NCBI GenBank assembly: GCA_023228025.1
Contig: JALOCD010000033.1
Span: forward strand, 1 to 40,103
Direction: 5' to 3'
DNA length: 40,103 nucleotides
Source: Prolixibacteraceae bacterium
Lineage (GTDB): Bacteria; Bacteroidota; Bacteroidia; Bacteroidales; Prolixibacteraceae
The position numbers were made by a program, and so were the translations under genes. Under the pieces are notes generated by a model. The model saw only the letters and a program-made list of their open reading frames with translations, was not told the origin of the DNA and did no database searches. Of this stretch, positions 1 to 8,142 are shown one piece after another. Position 1 is the first letter of the stretch, and every line of letters begins with the position of its first letter.

Positions 1-441
1 CTGACTGCCAATGTAGAACCAGCTTCCGGCCGTCATCTGACCGTACATCATCAATCCGTCACTTTTTAGATGTTCGAAATGTTCCCAAGTGGCCCATGCG
101 GGTACCAGGTTGCTGTTGGCAATCAATACACGGGGAGCCTGCGGATGGGTTCGTACGATGCCTACGGCTTTGCCTGATTGCACCAGCAGGGAGTGATCCT
201 CGTCCAAAATAAGCAACTCCTTAATGATTTGCTTCAATGCCTCTTTGTTGCGAGCCGCCTGACCTGTACCCCCATAGACCACAAGTTCTTCGGGATTTTC
301 AGCTACCTCCCGGTCGAGGTTGTTGAGCAGCATCCTGAGCGGCGCCTCCGTCTGCCACGATTTAGCATTCAGGGTGTTTCCCCGTGGTGCATGGTAATTG
401 GGATGAGCAGCATATTTCTCAATAAATTCCAAATAGTTCAT
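1..441 (-). CDS. hutU: Urocanate hydratase, N-terminal 147 residues (gene continues past window start)
   Basis: Urocanate hydratase converts urocanate to imidazolone propionate, the second step of cytosolic histidine degradation. The minus strand reads open from an ATG at 441-439 to the window edge. The product begins MNYLEFIEKY and contains the family segments LVVYGGTGQAARN, RVLIANSNLVPAWATWEHF and GLMMYGQMTAGSW, which belong to the N-terminal and NAD-binding part of HutU. The C-terminal remainder, including the catalytic region, lies outside the window. Its start lies inside the last codons of hutH (23-base overlap including the hutH stop), so the two genes are almost certainly co-transcribed and translationally coupled. 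The start was chosen because residues from MNYLEF onward align with the family and it is the first ATG in frame. Identity is secure; only completeness is unknown. Confidence 0.95.
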   Translation of the reverse strand, partial: MNYLEFIEKYAAHPNYHAPRGNTLNAKSWQTEAPLRMLLNNLDREVAENPEELVVYGGTGQAARNKEALKQIIKELLILDEDHSLLVQSGKAVGIVRTHPQAPRVLIANSNLVPAWATWEHFEHLKSDGLMMYGQMTAGSWFYIGSQ

Positions 442-1996
442 CCTCTTCATTTTTAAGTTTAATCCCGTAACCGGAAGCAACTTCACCCGAGCATTTAACC
501 AAAGACTTACTTTTAACCATGGCGATGGCTTTGTTCATCTCCTCCGACATCACATGATCTGACCCGGCAAACGGGATCTGTTCCCGTACCAGATCGTGGC
601 AGGCTTCCATGATGACACTCGATTTCAAAGGCTTTCTGAAATCGAAGCCCTGGGCAGCGCAAAAGAGTTCAATGCCCTGAATTTTTTCAAGGTTACCAAT
701 GATCATCAGACACTTGCGTGCACTGATGGAACCCATGCTAACATGATCCTCCTGACCGAGGGAAGTGGGAATGCTATCTGCTGAAGCCGGAAAACAGAGT
801 GATTTATTTTCGCTGACCAGAGCGGCAGTAGTATATTGCGGAATCATAAATCCGGAATTGAGCCCGGTTTCGCGCATCAGCAGTTTAGGCAAGCCGGGGA
901 TGGTATCTTTCAGAGAGAGATAAATCCGCCTGTCTGCGATATTGCCCAATTCTGCAGCAGCCACTGCAGCATAATCGAGTGCCATGGCCAGTGGCTGACC
1001 GTGAAAATTTCCTCCTGAAACAGTGCTTCCATCCCTGAGTAAAATTGGATTGTCGGTCACCGAATTCAATTCAATGTGCAACAACTCTTTGAGGTGCAGG
1101 AAAGCGTTTCGCGAGGCGCCATGCACCTGTGGAATACACCGAATGGAATAGGGATCCTGAACCCGGGTACAGTTTTTGTGCGATTGGACCATCTCCGAAT
1201 CAGCAAGGAGCATCCTCATCCGTTCTGCAACGTAAATGGTTCCACGATAAGGGCGCAGCAGATGAAGCTCCTCCGTGAAAGTTTTGACAGATCCCAGCAT
1301 GGCCTCAAGGTTCATCGCGGCGATCAGGTCGGCATTGTCGAGACTGTTCTGGAGTCTTTCTACTACTTTGATGGCATGCGCGGCAATAAACTGGGTGCCG
1401 TTGATCAGCGCCAGCCCCTCTTTGGCCCCCAGCTCAACTGGTTCCAGACCAAATTGCTGAAGCACCTTGCCCGTTTCGGTCCTTATTCCGTCGAAATAAA
1501 CTTCACCGAGTCCAATCAGTGGCAGAAAGAGGTGCGACAAGGGGGCGAGATCGCCTGAAGCGCCGACAGACCCTTGTGACGGAACCACCGGAATAATATC
1601 GTTGTCAATGTGCCAGATGATTCGCTCCAAAGTACTCATGGCGATACCCGAATAGCCCATCGAGAGCGCATGTACCTTCAGAATCATCATCAGCTTGGCG
1701 ATTTCAGCCAAAATGGGATCGCCAACGCCTACGCTGTGACTTTTGAGGATATTGTACTGAAGTGTTTTGGTATCCTTTTCAGAAATGATGGTAGTGCAAA
1801 GAGGCCCAAAACCCGTGTTGATACCATACACACTCTGGTGGTCGGCCACAATCTCATCCACTCTTCTCCGGCTTTTTTCGATCACTTCGGCAGCAACAGC
1901 AGTTATTCTGCCTGCAATTTCTCCAGAGGCAATCCGGAGAGCCAGTCCGGTAGTCAGATGGTCTTCCCCGTAATTGAAATATTTTTGCTTGGTCAT
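419..1996 (-). CDS. hutH: Histidine ammonia-lyase
   Basis: Histidine ammonia-lyase removes ammonia from L-histidine to give trans-urocanate, the entry reaction of histidine catabolism in the cytosol. The 525-residue product has the Ala146-Ser147-Gly148 triad in the segment GSVGASGDLAPLSH, which cyclises to the electrophilic MIO cofactor, and the conserved YGINTGFGP loop with the catalytic tyrosine at 57. Length is typical of the aromatic amino acid lyase family (about 500-530). A phenylalanine or tyrosine lyase would be possible from family membership alone, but the overlapping downstream hutU fixes the role as histidine breakdown. The ATG at 1996 gives the family-typical N terminus. The upstream 310 bases are AT-rich and must hold the promoter; I see no sharp -7 box there. 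Confidence 0.95.
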   Translation of the reverse strand: MTKQKYFNYGEDHLTTGLALRIASGEIAGRITAVAAEVIEKSRRRVDEIVADHQSVYGINTGFGPLCTTIISEKDTKTLQYNILKSHSVGVGDPILAEIAKLMMILKVHALSMGYSGIAMSTLERIIWHIDNDIIPVVPSQGSVGASGDLAPLSHLFLPLIGLGEVYFDGIRTETGKVLQQFGLEPVELGAKEGLALINGTQFIAAHAIKVVERLQNSLDNADLIAAMNLEAMLGSVKTFTEELHLLRPYRGTIYVAERMRMLLADSEMVQSHKNCTRVQDPYSIRCIPQVHGASRNAFLHLKELLHIELNSVTDNPILLRDGSTVSGGNFHGQPLAMALDYAAVAAAELGNIADRRIYLSLKDTIPGLPKLLMRETGLNSGFMIPQYTTAALVSENKSLCFPASADSIPTSLGQEDHVSMGSISARKCLMIIGNLEKIQGIELFCAAQGFDFRKPLKSSVIMEACHDLVREQIPFAGSDHVMSEEMNKAIAMVKSKSLVKCSGEVASGYGIKLKNEEDELFGIY

Positions 1997-2307
1997 ATTC
2001 TCTTTTTAAGTATGCAAAAACGAGAATTGAAAATTACCAATCAATTTTCACTCAACACCTAACAATAGTCATGATACTTCCTAATAAATTGACGATTTAC
2101 GTCATTCAATAGTTCTGTGAGATTTCATTTATACTCTATTTGAAAATTGAAATACATTGAAATACATTGAAATACAATATTGAAACTTGATTTAATGATT
2201 ACAATGCTTTGATGCTTTTTTTACAAACTATTAGAAACTGTGAATTGTAAAAAAGCTACTAAGTCCCTTATTTCTATTTATTTCCTTATTACAATCTATT
2301 TCAATTA
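1997..2307. other. Intergenic region upstream of hutH with a 10-bp tandem repeat
   Basis: About 310 AT-rich bases with no credible gene on either strand. It holds the hutH leader and promoter (no clear TAnnTTTG match) and, at 2146-2175, three perfect tandem copies of ATTGAAATAC followed by the related AATATTGAAAC up to 2186. The repeat lies about 150 bases upstream of the hutH start. Confidence 0.6.
2146..2186. repeat. Tandem repeat, unit ATTGAAATAC x3 plus a partial copy
   Basis: Three exact 10-bp units (2146-2155, 2156-2165, 2166-2175) and a degenerate fourth. One helical turn per unit, upstream of hutH. Function unknown. Confidence 0.85.
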
Positions 2308-2943
2308 CTAAAACAACCCATGGATCTGGGCGTTGATCTTGTCGATGATTTTACTGAGGTCTTCCTGGTTTTCTTCGAAATTAATGTTATCAACATTGAC
2401 AATCAACATCTTCCCAAGCGTGTAATGACTTGCCCAGGCTTCATAGCGCTGGTTCAGTTGACTGAGGTAATCCAGCCGTATGCTGTTTTCGTAATCGCGG
2501 CCCCTTTTTTGGATGTTGTTGACCAGCGTCGGCACGGTTGCCCTAAGGTAAATCATCAGGGTTGGCGCTTTGATCAGCCTGCTCATCAGCGAAAATAGCT
2601 TGTGGTAATTTGAAAAATCTCGCGAACTCATAAGTCCCATCTCGTGGAGGTTGGGCGCAAAAATTTCAGCATCCTCATAAATCGTACGGTCCTGAATAAC
2701 CGTTTTCCCACTGTCTCTGAAATCGAGTACCTGGGTAAATCGAGAATTAAGGAAATAGACCTGTAAGTTGAAAGACCAACGGAGCATATCATGGTAAAAA
2801 TCATCAAGATAGGGGTTGTTATCTGCATCTTCGTAATGCGCCTCCCACCCGTAATGCTTGGCAAGAAGGCGGGTAAGCGTTGTTTTGCCGGCGCCGATGT
2901 TCCCGGCAATGGCGATGTGCATATTGGTAGGTTCCTTTTTCAT
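2308..2943 (-). CDS. Deoxynucleoside kinase (dNK/dGK family)
   Basis: Member of the deoxynucleoside kinase family, which phosphorylates deoxynucleosides at the 5' position with ATP for dNTP salvage. The P-loop GNIGAGKTT sits at residues 14-22. A DRT segment followed by IYEDAEIFA matches the conserved (D/E)R(S/T) motif of the family, and the RxR-type lid segment KRGRDYE follows. Length (204-211 residues) fits the bacterial dNKs. Two starts are possible: ATG at 2943 (MKKEPTNMHIAIAG) or ATG at 2922 (MHIAIAG); homologues I know usually begin at the latter, so the true protein may be 204 residues. Substrate (deoxyadenosine, deoxyguanosine or broader) cannot be told from sequence. The start is preceded by a 7-bp tandem repeat tract. 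Confidence 0.88.
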   Translation of the reverse strand: MKKEPTNMHIAIAGNIGAGKTTLTRLLAKHYGWEAHYEDADNNPYLDDFYHDMLRWSFNLQVYFLNSRFTQVLDFRDSGKTVIQDRTIYEDAEIFAPNLHEMGLMSSRDFSNYHKLFSLMSRLIKAPTLMIYLRATVPTLVNNIQKRGRDYENSIRLDYLSQLNQRYEAWASHYTLGKMLIVNVDNINFEENQEDLSKIIDKINAQIHGLF

Positions 2944-2953
2944 GAATGGAAGG

Positions 2954-3002
2954 TTATGAGATATGAGTTATGAGATATGAGTTATGAGTTATGAGTTATG
3001 AG
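2954..3002. repeat. 7-bp tandem repeat (T/A)TATGAG, seven copies
   Basis: Seven consecutive 7-bp units, alternating TTATGAG and ATATGAG in the first part and TTATGAG in the last three, ending in a decayed TTACG. It lies 11 bases upstream of the first possible ATG of the deoxynucleoside kinase, so it occupies that gene's leader or promoter region. Confidence 0.9.
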
Positions 3003-3030
3003 TTACGAAAATCATCATTGGTGCGTTTTT

Positions 3031-3080
3031 ACTTTATCCTTTTTACTTTACCCTTTATCCTTGTTTTAATTTTATCCTTT
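3031..3080. repeat. Dispersed repeat with ACTTTATCCTTT motifs
   Basis: Four ACTTTATCC-like or TTTATCC-like motifs sit between the kinase leader and the 3' end of the GH3 gene, running into the last GH3 codons. The same motif family recurs, in inverted arrangement, at 5320-5488. Confidence 0.75.
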
Positions 3081-4592
3081 ATTGTTAATGGATAAAAGTT
3101 CATCAAGGTACTCACGATTATTGGAAAGGCGCGGAACCTTGTGCTGCCCTCCGACTTTCCCTTTTACACGCATCCATTGCAGGAAAGTGCCTTGGTTGGC
3201 TACGACCACTTTTGGACCATCAAGCGTTACACTTTTGAACCTTTTGGCTTCATAATCGGAGTTAAGCTCCTGCAATTTTTTATCCAGTGCGTTGGTAAAT
3301 TTCTCCAGATTATCAGGTGCCTTTTCAAATTCAATGATCCATTCATGCGAGCCCTTCCTGGCAGTATCGCTCATAAATACCGGTCCGGCGCTGTATTCAC
3401 TCACAATAGCGCCAGTTTCGTTGCAGGCAGCCATGATTGCACGTTCAGCATTGTCGACGATTATCTCTTCTCCAAAAGCATTGATAAACTGCTTGGTACG
3501 TCCGGTAATCCTAAGCTTATATGGATTCTTCGAAGTGAACACGACAGTATCCCCAATCATGTAACGCCACAATCCCCCATTGGTCGAGATGACTATGGCG
3601 TAATTAATCCCTGTCTCAACTTCCCATATTGGCAAAGCCGTTGGGGTATCTGAGCAAATTTCAGTCATAGGTATAAACTCGTAAAAGATGCCGTAATCCA
3701 GCATGAGCAACATGTCCGGTGAAGCAGGATCATCCTGAATGGCAAAGAATCCCTCAGAGGCGTTATAGGTTTCCATGTACTGCATCTTTTCCGAAGGGAT
3801 CAATTTCTTGAACTGTTCCCGGTAGGGTTCGAAGGCAATACCGCCATGAATAAAGACTTCCAGATTAGGCCAGACCTCCAGCAAATTGGATTTCCCGGTA
3901 TATTCCAGGATATATTTCATCAAAACCAGGTTCCAGGAGGGAACCCCGGCAAAAGAGGTGACATTTTCGTGGATCGTTGTCCTGGCTATCTCTTCAATTT
4001 TCTTTTCAAACTGCTCAATCAGCGCTATTTCAGTGGGCGGCGTTCTGTGAAAGTCAGTCCAAAATGGAAGATTCTCAATCATGATGGCCGACAGGTCACC
4101 ATAAAAGCTATTGCTGTTCATGCTGTTGACCCTGTGACTACCCCCCAATGTCAGGCTTTTCCCGGACAAAACACGTGTTTCAGGAAAATTGTTGTAGTAG
4201 ATCGCCAGTACATCTTTTGCTCCCTGAAAATGACATTCATCTAGAGACTCTTTCGAAACAGGAATGAATTTGCTTTTGGCATTTGTTGTACCGGATGATT
4301 TGGCAAACCATTTGATCTCACCCGGCCAAAGTATATTCTTTTTCCCCTCAATCATCTGACTGATAAAAGGTTCAATTTCTTCGTAGGTAGAAATAGGAAC
4401 ACGTTTCTGAAAATCCTGAATGGAGAGGATCGATTCATAGCCATATTTCTTTCCCCATTCACAATTTTTTGCTGAACCAATCAAATCAAAAAACAACTCT
4501 AGCTGAATTTCCCTGGCATGCTCCTTGTAGAGTTCTATTTGGTAAATTCTTTTGTAATTGATCCAATTGATGATGGAGTTAACAATAGTCAT
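3072..4592 (-). CDS. GH3 family acyl-adenylating protein
   Basis: Bacterial member of the GH3 family (auxin-responsive GH3/JAR1 fold, ANL superfamily), whose plant members adenylate carboxylic acids such as jasmonate or auxin and join them to amino acids. The 506-residue product has the ATP-binding loop SSGTTNAKSKFIPVS at 99-113, the YNASEG segment that matches the adenine-binding YxxSEG motif, and the hinge-like ITGRTKQFINAFGEE segment before the C-terminal domain. No signal peptide is seen, so it should act in the cytosol. Substrate in Bacteroidota is not known to me. It is divergent from the CvpA gene and followed by the kinase gene more than 100 bases away, so it is probably monocistronic. 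The ATG at 4592 gives a normal family N terminus. Confidence 0.88.
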   Translation of the reverse strand: MTIVNSIINWINYKRIYQIELYKEHAREIQLELFFDLIGSAKNCEWGKKYGYESILSIQDFQKRVPISTYEEIEPFISQMIEGKKNILWPGEIKWFAKSSGTTNAKSKFIPVSKESLDECHFQGAKDVLAIYYNNFPETRVLSGKSLTLGGSHRVNSMNSNSFYGDLSAIMIENLPFWTDFHRTPPTEIALIEQFEKKIEEIARTTIHENVTSFAGVPSWNLVLMKYILEYTGKSNLLEVWPNLEVFIHGGIAFEPYREQFKKLIPSEKMQYMETYNASEGFFAIQDDPASPDMLLMLDYGIFYEFIPMTEICSDTPTALPIWEVETGINYAIVISTNGGLWRYMIGDTVVFTSKNPYKLRITGRTKQFINAFGEEIIVDNAERAIMAACNETGAIVSEYSAGPVFMSDTARKGSHEWIIEFEKAPDNLEKFTNALDKKLQELNSDYEAKRFKSVTLDGPKVVVANQGTFLQWMRVKGKVGGQHKVPRLSNNREYLDELLSINNKG

Positions 4593-4717
4593 AAAGTCCG
4601 GATATGGGTTGTGTTGGTTAATTATGGAGGTTAAAACTACGAATTTTCATGCAATCCGAAGATGGGAAGATTTAAATTTTTAACTTTATTCCCTACATTC
4701 TTCTTACACAATAATAT

Positions 4718-4772
4718 GAAATACCCATGAGGAATTTATCACACCAACCGAGAATGAATAGGTGGGTATTCC
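4718..4772. promoter_or_regulatory. Spaced dyad between divergent GH3 and CvpA genes
   Basis: GAAATACCCA (4718-4727) and TGGGTATTCC (4763-4772) form a nine-of-ten inverted repeat separated by 35 bases, in the 212-base region between two divergent genes. It could be an operator or a cruciform/hairpin in the CvpA leader. Position is suggestive; no regulator is identified. Confidence 0.35.
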
Positions 4773-4804
4773 ATCTGACAATTAAAAAACAAAATCATTA
4801 ACAG

Positions 4805-5320
4805 ATGAACATAGTCGACCTGATCCTAATAATCATCCTGATTGCTGCTGCCATTCATGGGTTTGTCAAAGGCTTTTTTGTAGAGTTTGCATCTGTGGCT
4901 GCAATCATCCTGGGCGTCTTGTGTGCGATGATGTTTTCCGAATCCTTCCGGCATTGGCTATCTACGGTTGTTTCGTGGCAGCCAGGGACCATCAAGGCCG
5001 TCTCTTTCTTTATCATCTTTATAAGCGTTGTCATTGTGGTTCACTTGATTGCCAATGCCTTGGAAAAATTTGTTCGCGCCATTGCCCTTGGCATCCTTAG
5101 CAGGATAGGCGGGGCGATTTTTGGCGTCATCAAAACCGCGTTCATTCTGAGTTTCCTTATGTATGTGGTGGTACGTATCGAATCTTACGATGTGACCATC
5201 ATACCAAAGGAACCGAAAAGGGCATCCAAACTCTACGCGCCCATCGAGAAACTGGCGCCTAATCTTCTTCCTTTCCTCCGGGAGGAGAAGGAGGAGGTTC
5301 AAAAGAAGATTGTATCCTGA
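4805..5320 (+). CDS. CvpA family membrane protein
   Basis: Small integral membrane protein of the CvpA family (named after colicin V production in E. coli, general role in cell-envelope homeostasis not settled). The 171 residues contain four hydrophobic segments at about 3-22, 27-47, 59-81 and 100-122, with the family-typical GFVKGFFVEFA after the first segment, and a short charged cytosolic tail rich in E and K. The ATG at 4805 is the only plausible start. It stands alone, divergent from GH3 and convergent with the amidotransferase gene; the shared 3' region is an inverted repeat that may stop transcription from both sides. Confidence 0.85.
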   Translation: MNIVDLILIIILIAAAIHGFVKGFFVEFASVAAIILGVLCAMMFSESFRHWLSTVVSWQPGTIKAVSFFIIFISVVIVVHLIANALEKFVRAIALGILSRIGGAIFGVIKTAFILSFLMYVVVRIESYDVTIIPKEPKRASKLYAPIEKLAPNLLPFLREEKEEVQKKIVS

Positions 5321-5488
5321 AGGATTTAAGGATAAAGGATAAAGTCAATAGGATAAAGTGAGATTTGAGCTAATCCGGATATTCCATTTTTGAAACAAAT
5401 GAACAACTGAACGGAGTCCTCTACTTTATCCTTTTTACTTTATCCTTTATCCTTGGGAACCACTTTATCCTTGAAACCTACTTAATCC
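5320..5488. repeat. Inverted repeat of AAGGATAAAG/CTTTATCCTT motifs between convergent genes
   Basis: Left arm at about 5320-5360 carries AAGGATTTAAGGATAAAGG and further GGATAAAG copies; the right arm at about 5421-5488 carries the complement, ACTTTATCCTTTTTAC, TTTATCCTTTATCC and two more. It lies exactly between the convergent CvpA and amidotransferase stops and overlaps the last codons of the latter. RNA from either strand could fold into a long stem, so it may work as a bidirectional terminator; it belongs to the same repeat family as 3031-3080. Confidence 0.7.
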
Positions 5489-6563
5489 TTCCGACCCTCT
5501 CAGAGAAATCCTTCCAAAATTTTAAATGAAACTCCATACTCTTGTCGGCGATCAATTGTTCGTTGGGGGAATATTCGTTGCCAGGAGTGTTGGTAAACCG
5601 ACTTCCCGGCAGGTAAAGGCTTGCCTGTTCGGGGTGGAACTGAACGCCAATCACCTCCTTAAATATTTTGTGCTGAAGTCCTTCCACAACCTTTCCGTCT
5701 AATGATGTAGCGATAACTTCCAGGTTCTGCCCCCTTTTCCCAACTGCCTGATGGTGGGAACTCAATACGTAAGGTTGCTGCTGTGCCAAACCAGCGCTCA
5801 GCTCGTGAAGATATCCCTTCGGATTGATCCGGATGGGATGAAGAAATCCCCAGGAGAGATCGCAGCTTGGATTTAGCTGGGTATTGTAATTGCGGTGACG
5901 ATTCTTGGCATCGATAGCCAGCATCCCCTCGGCCGTTGAAATGTGGTAAATCTCAACCGGGATATCCTGTGCCAGCGTCCCGCCGGCAGCAACATTCATG
6001 GTCTGCATACCCAGGCAGAATCCGCGGACAATCAGATTATGTTTCTGCAGCAACAATGGTTTAAAGCCCGGATTACGGCTTCCCCCAATCAGATGAAACA
6101 AGAGGGAAGTCTCCATCAGGTGACGGTTGGGGTCTGTTACCTCTGTTAGCAGGTGTTGCTTTTCACCATAAATGGAAGGCTGGATATCCGGTCCACCAAA
6201 GAAAAGGATGGCATCAGCCTCCTTAACGATTTTCTTAAACGCCGGTGTGCATTCATTTTCCTGGTAGATGTTTTTTGTGTTCAGCTCGCCGCTGATTTTC
6301 AGTAGCGTATAATATGCAACGCCATGCTCCTTCAGATATTTCTCCGACTGAGAATAGTCCGACACCTCCTTTTCGTGGTATATGCCCACCATCTCCAGAT
6401 CTGGAATATCAATGACCTTAAGCTTGATCAGCTCCAGCATATTCTCAATATTTCCAACCGTGGGGTGGAGTAAAAAGATTTTATGTTGAGCAAAAGCCGA
6501 CAGGATTAAAAATTGCAGAAGCAGCAGGAACAGGGTTTTCCGAAGGATTTGAAAATTTTTCAT
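5478..6563 (-). CDS. Exported class I glutamine amidotransferase-like hydrolase (peptidase C26 type)
   Basis: Class I glutamine amidotransferase fold of the gamma-glutamyl hydrolase / gamma-glutamyl-GABA hydrolase type. Residues 1-25 form a Sec signal peptide (positive start, LFLLLLQFLILSA core, AFA-QH cleavage region), so the enzyme should act in the periplasm or outside. The catalytic nucleophile is Cys183 in RGFCLGMQ and the His310-Glu312 pair sits in VQFHPEQ, so all three residues of the triad are present. FFGGPDIQPSIYGE at 121-134 is the GGPD loop of the family. At 361 residues it is longer than cytosolic PuuD-like enzymes (about 250), because of the signal and inserted loops. The substrate, possibly a gamma-glutamyl compound or peptide, is not predictable. 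ATG at 6563 chosen as it provides the signal peptide. Confidence 0.85.
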   Translation of the reverse strand: MKNFQILRKTLFLLLLQFLILSAFAQHKIFLLHPTVGNIENMLELIKLKVIDIPDLEMVGIYHEKEVSDYSQSEKYLKEHGVAYYTLLKISGELNTKNIYQENECTPAFKKIVKEADAILFFGGPDIQPSIYGEKQHLLTEVTDPNRHLMETSLLFHLIGGSRNPGFKPLLLQKHNLIVRGFCLGMQTMNVAAGGTLAQDIPVEIYHISTAEGMLAIDAKNRHRNYNTQLNPSCDLSWGFLHPIRINPKGYLHELSAGLAQQQPYVLSSHHQAVGKRGQNLEVIATSLDGKVVEGLQHKIFKEVIGVQFHPEQASLYLPGSRFTNTPGNEYSPNEQLIADKSMEFHLKFWKDFSERVGRIK

Positions 6564-6600
6564 TGCAGACTATTTAATCAAAATTTGTGCCTATTAAATT

Positions 6601-6732
6601 ATTACACAGAGGAACACCAGGAGGTAGCACAGAGTTACACAGAGATAATTACTGTTGCCACTCAGAGGAGGTATCTATATTATTCCCTTCTCTGTGTTAC
6701 TCTGTGCTCCTCCGTGTAACTCTGTGTAACTT
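6601..6732. repeat. Inverted repeat element of the TTACACAGAG family, copy 1
   Basis: Left arm at about 6602-6645 and right arm at about 6689-6731 are imperfect inverted copies built from TTACACAGAG, GAGGAACACC and AGCACAGAGTTACACAGAG motifs. A second copy is at 8564-8742. The arms could form a long hairpin of about 40 bp. It lies between the divergent amidotransferase gene and tyrS. Non-coding dispersed repeat, mobility unknown. Confidence 0.85.
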
Positions 6733-6813
6733 TTCTTGCATGTAACATTCATTCAAAGATCGGAAAACTTCGCCTGATTATCAATTCAATTTTCATCGGC
6801 CGGAATAATGCGT

Positions 6814-6821
6814 TATTTTTG
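6814..6821 (+). promoter_or_regulatory. Bacteroidota-type -7 box for tyrS
   Basis: TATTTTTG matches TAnnTTTG exactly, 16 bases upstream of the chosen tyrS ATG at 6838. It lies inside the coding sequence if the ATG at 6808 were used, which argues for the downstream start. No good -33 TTTG is visible. Confidence 0.6.
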
Positions 6822-6837
6822 CAACAAAAATATTCAA

Positions 6838-8130
6838 ATGAACTTTGTAGAAGAACTTTCCTGGAGAGGCATGATCCACGACAAAATGCCCGGATTGGAC
6901 GAACAACTTGCGAAAGAGCTGACCACTGCCTATGTTGGCATTGATCCGACAGCGGATTCCCTGCACATTGGTCACCTGGTTGGTGTGATGATGCTGAAGC
7001 ATTTTCAGGTTGCCGGCCACAAGCCCATCGTTTTGGTAGGAGGAGCTACAGGAATGATTGGCGACCCTTCCGGTAAGTCGCAGGAGCGCAACCTGCTCGA
7101 CGTGCCTACCCTGAGACACAACCAGGAGTGCCTGAAACAGCAGCTGGCCAAATTCCTGGACTTTGAGTCTACAGCTCCCAACGCTGCCGAGATGGTCAAC
7201 AACTACGACTGGATGAGCACTTTCACTTTTCTGGATTTCATTCGGGATATTGGGAAACACCTCACAGTCAACTATATGATGGCTAAAGATTCAGTCAAAA
7301 AACGCCTTGATTCAGATAGCGGATCAGGAATGTCTTTTACCGAATTCACCTACCAACTGGTTCAGGGAACTGATTTTCTGCACCTCTACGAACATAAAAA
7401 TTGCAAATTGCAGATGGGGGGTTCCGATCAGTGGGGAAATATCACCACCGGTACCGAGCTGATTCGCCGTAAACTGGGAGGCGAAGCATTTGCTTTGACC
7501 TGTCCATTGATCAAGAAGGCCGATGGCGCAAAGTTTGGGAAGACCGAGTCAGGCAATGTATGGCTCGATCCAATCCGCACATCCCCTTATAAATTCTACC
7601 AGTTCTGGCTGAATACCTCGGATGAAGATGCCCAGAAATACATCAAAATATTTACCCTGCTTTCAAAAGAAGCGGTGGAGTCACTCGTAAGTGAGCACCT
7701 CGAAGCGCCCCATTTGCGCCTGCTACAAAAATGCCTGGCCAAAGAGGTAACCTGCATGGTCCATTCAGAAGAGGCGTACAACACTGCCGTGGAAGCCTCC
7801 GAGATCCTGTTTGGGAAGGGGACGGAAGAGAGTTTGCGAAAGCTTGATGAAGAGACCCTGCTCTCAATTTTCGAAGGGGTACCCCAGTTCAATGTTTCTC
7901 ACGAAGAATTGGAGAAAGGGATCAATGTCATCGATCTCCTTGCCGAAAAATGTGAGGTTTTCCCTTCCAAGGGAGAGGCAAGACGCACCATTGCCGGTGG
8001 AGGGGTCTCCATCAACAAGGTAAAATTGGAATCTGCTGATATACAAATAAATGACAAACAGTTGATTAATGGTAAATACCTGTTGGTACAAAAGGGGAAG
8101 AAAAACTACTTCCTGTTAATCGCAGGCTAA
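6838..8130 (+). CDS. tyrS: Tyrosyl-tRNA synthetase
   Basis: Cytosolic class I aminoacyl-tRNA synthetase that charges tRNA-Tyr with tyrosine. The product from MNFVEELSWRGM is 430 residues, the usual length. The nucleotide-binding HIGH motif is HIGH exactly in ADSLHIGHLVG, the KMSKS counterpart is KFGKTESG, and the tyrosine/tRNA region shows GGSDQWGNITTGTELIRR. An S4 RNA-binding domain occupies the last 70 residues (GEARRTIAGGGVSINKVK). An ATG at 6808 would add ten residues but it precedes an exact -7 box at 6814-6821, so 6838 is preferred. The thioesterase gene follows after 12 bases and is probably co-transcribed. Flanking copies of one inverted repeat family bracket the two-gene unit. Confidence 0.96.
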   Translation: MNFVEELSWRGMIHDKMPGLDEQLAKELTTAYVGIDPTADSLHIGHLVGVMMLKHFQVAGHKPIVLVGGATGMIGDPSGKSQERNLLDVPTLRHNQECLKQQLAKFLDFESTAPNAAEMVNNYDWMSTFTFLDFIRDIGKHLTVNYMMAKDSVKKRLDSDSGSGMSFTEFTYQLVQGTDFLHLYEHKNCKLQMGGSDQWGNITTGTELIRRKLGGEAFALTCPLIKKADGAKFGKTESGNVWLDPIRTSPYKFYQFWLNTSDEDAQKYIKIFTLLSKEAVESLVSEHLEAPHLRLLQKCLAKEVTCMVHSEEAYNTAVEASEILFGKGTEESLRKLDEETLLSIFEGVPQFNVSHEELEKGINVIDLLAEKCEVFPSKGEARRTIAGGGVSINKVKLESADIQINDKQLINGKYLLVQKGKKNYFLLIAG

Positions 8131-8142
8131 AAATAGCAACCT

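Noticed and set aside
1076..1558. 160-codon open frame on the plus strand inside hutH
   Set aside because: Antisense shadow of hutH; no recognisable protein, and hutH is intact and well supported.
6808..6837. Upstream ATG for tyrS
   Set aside because: An exact -7 box lies at 6814-6821, inside the extension, and the homologous N terminus begins at 6838.
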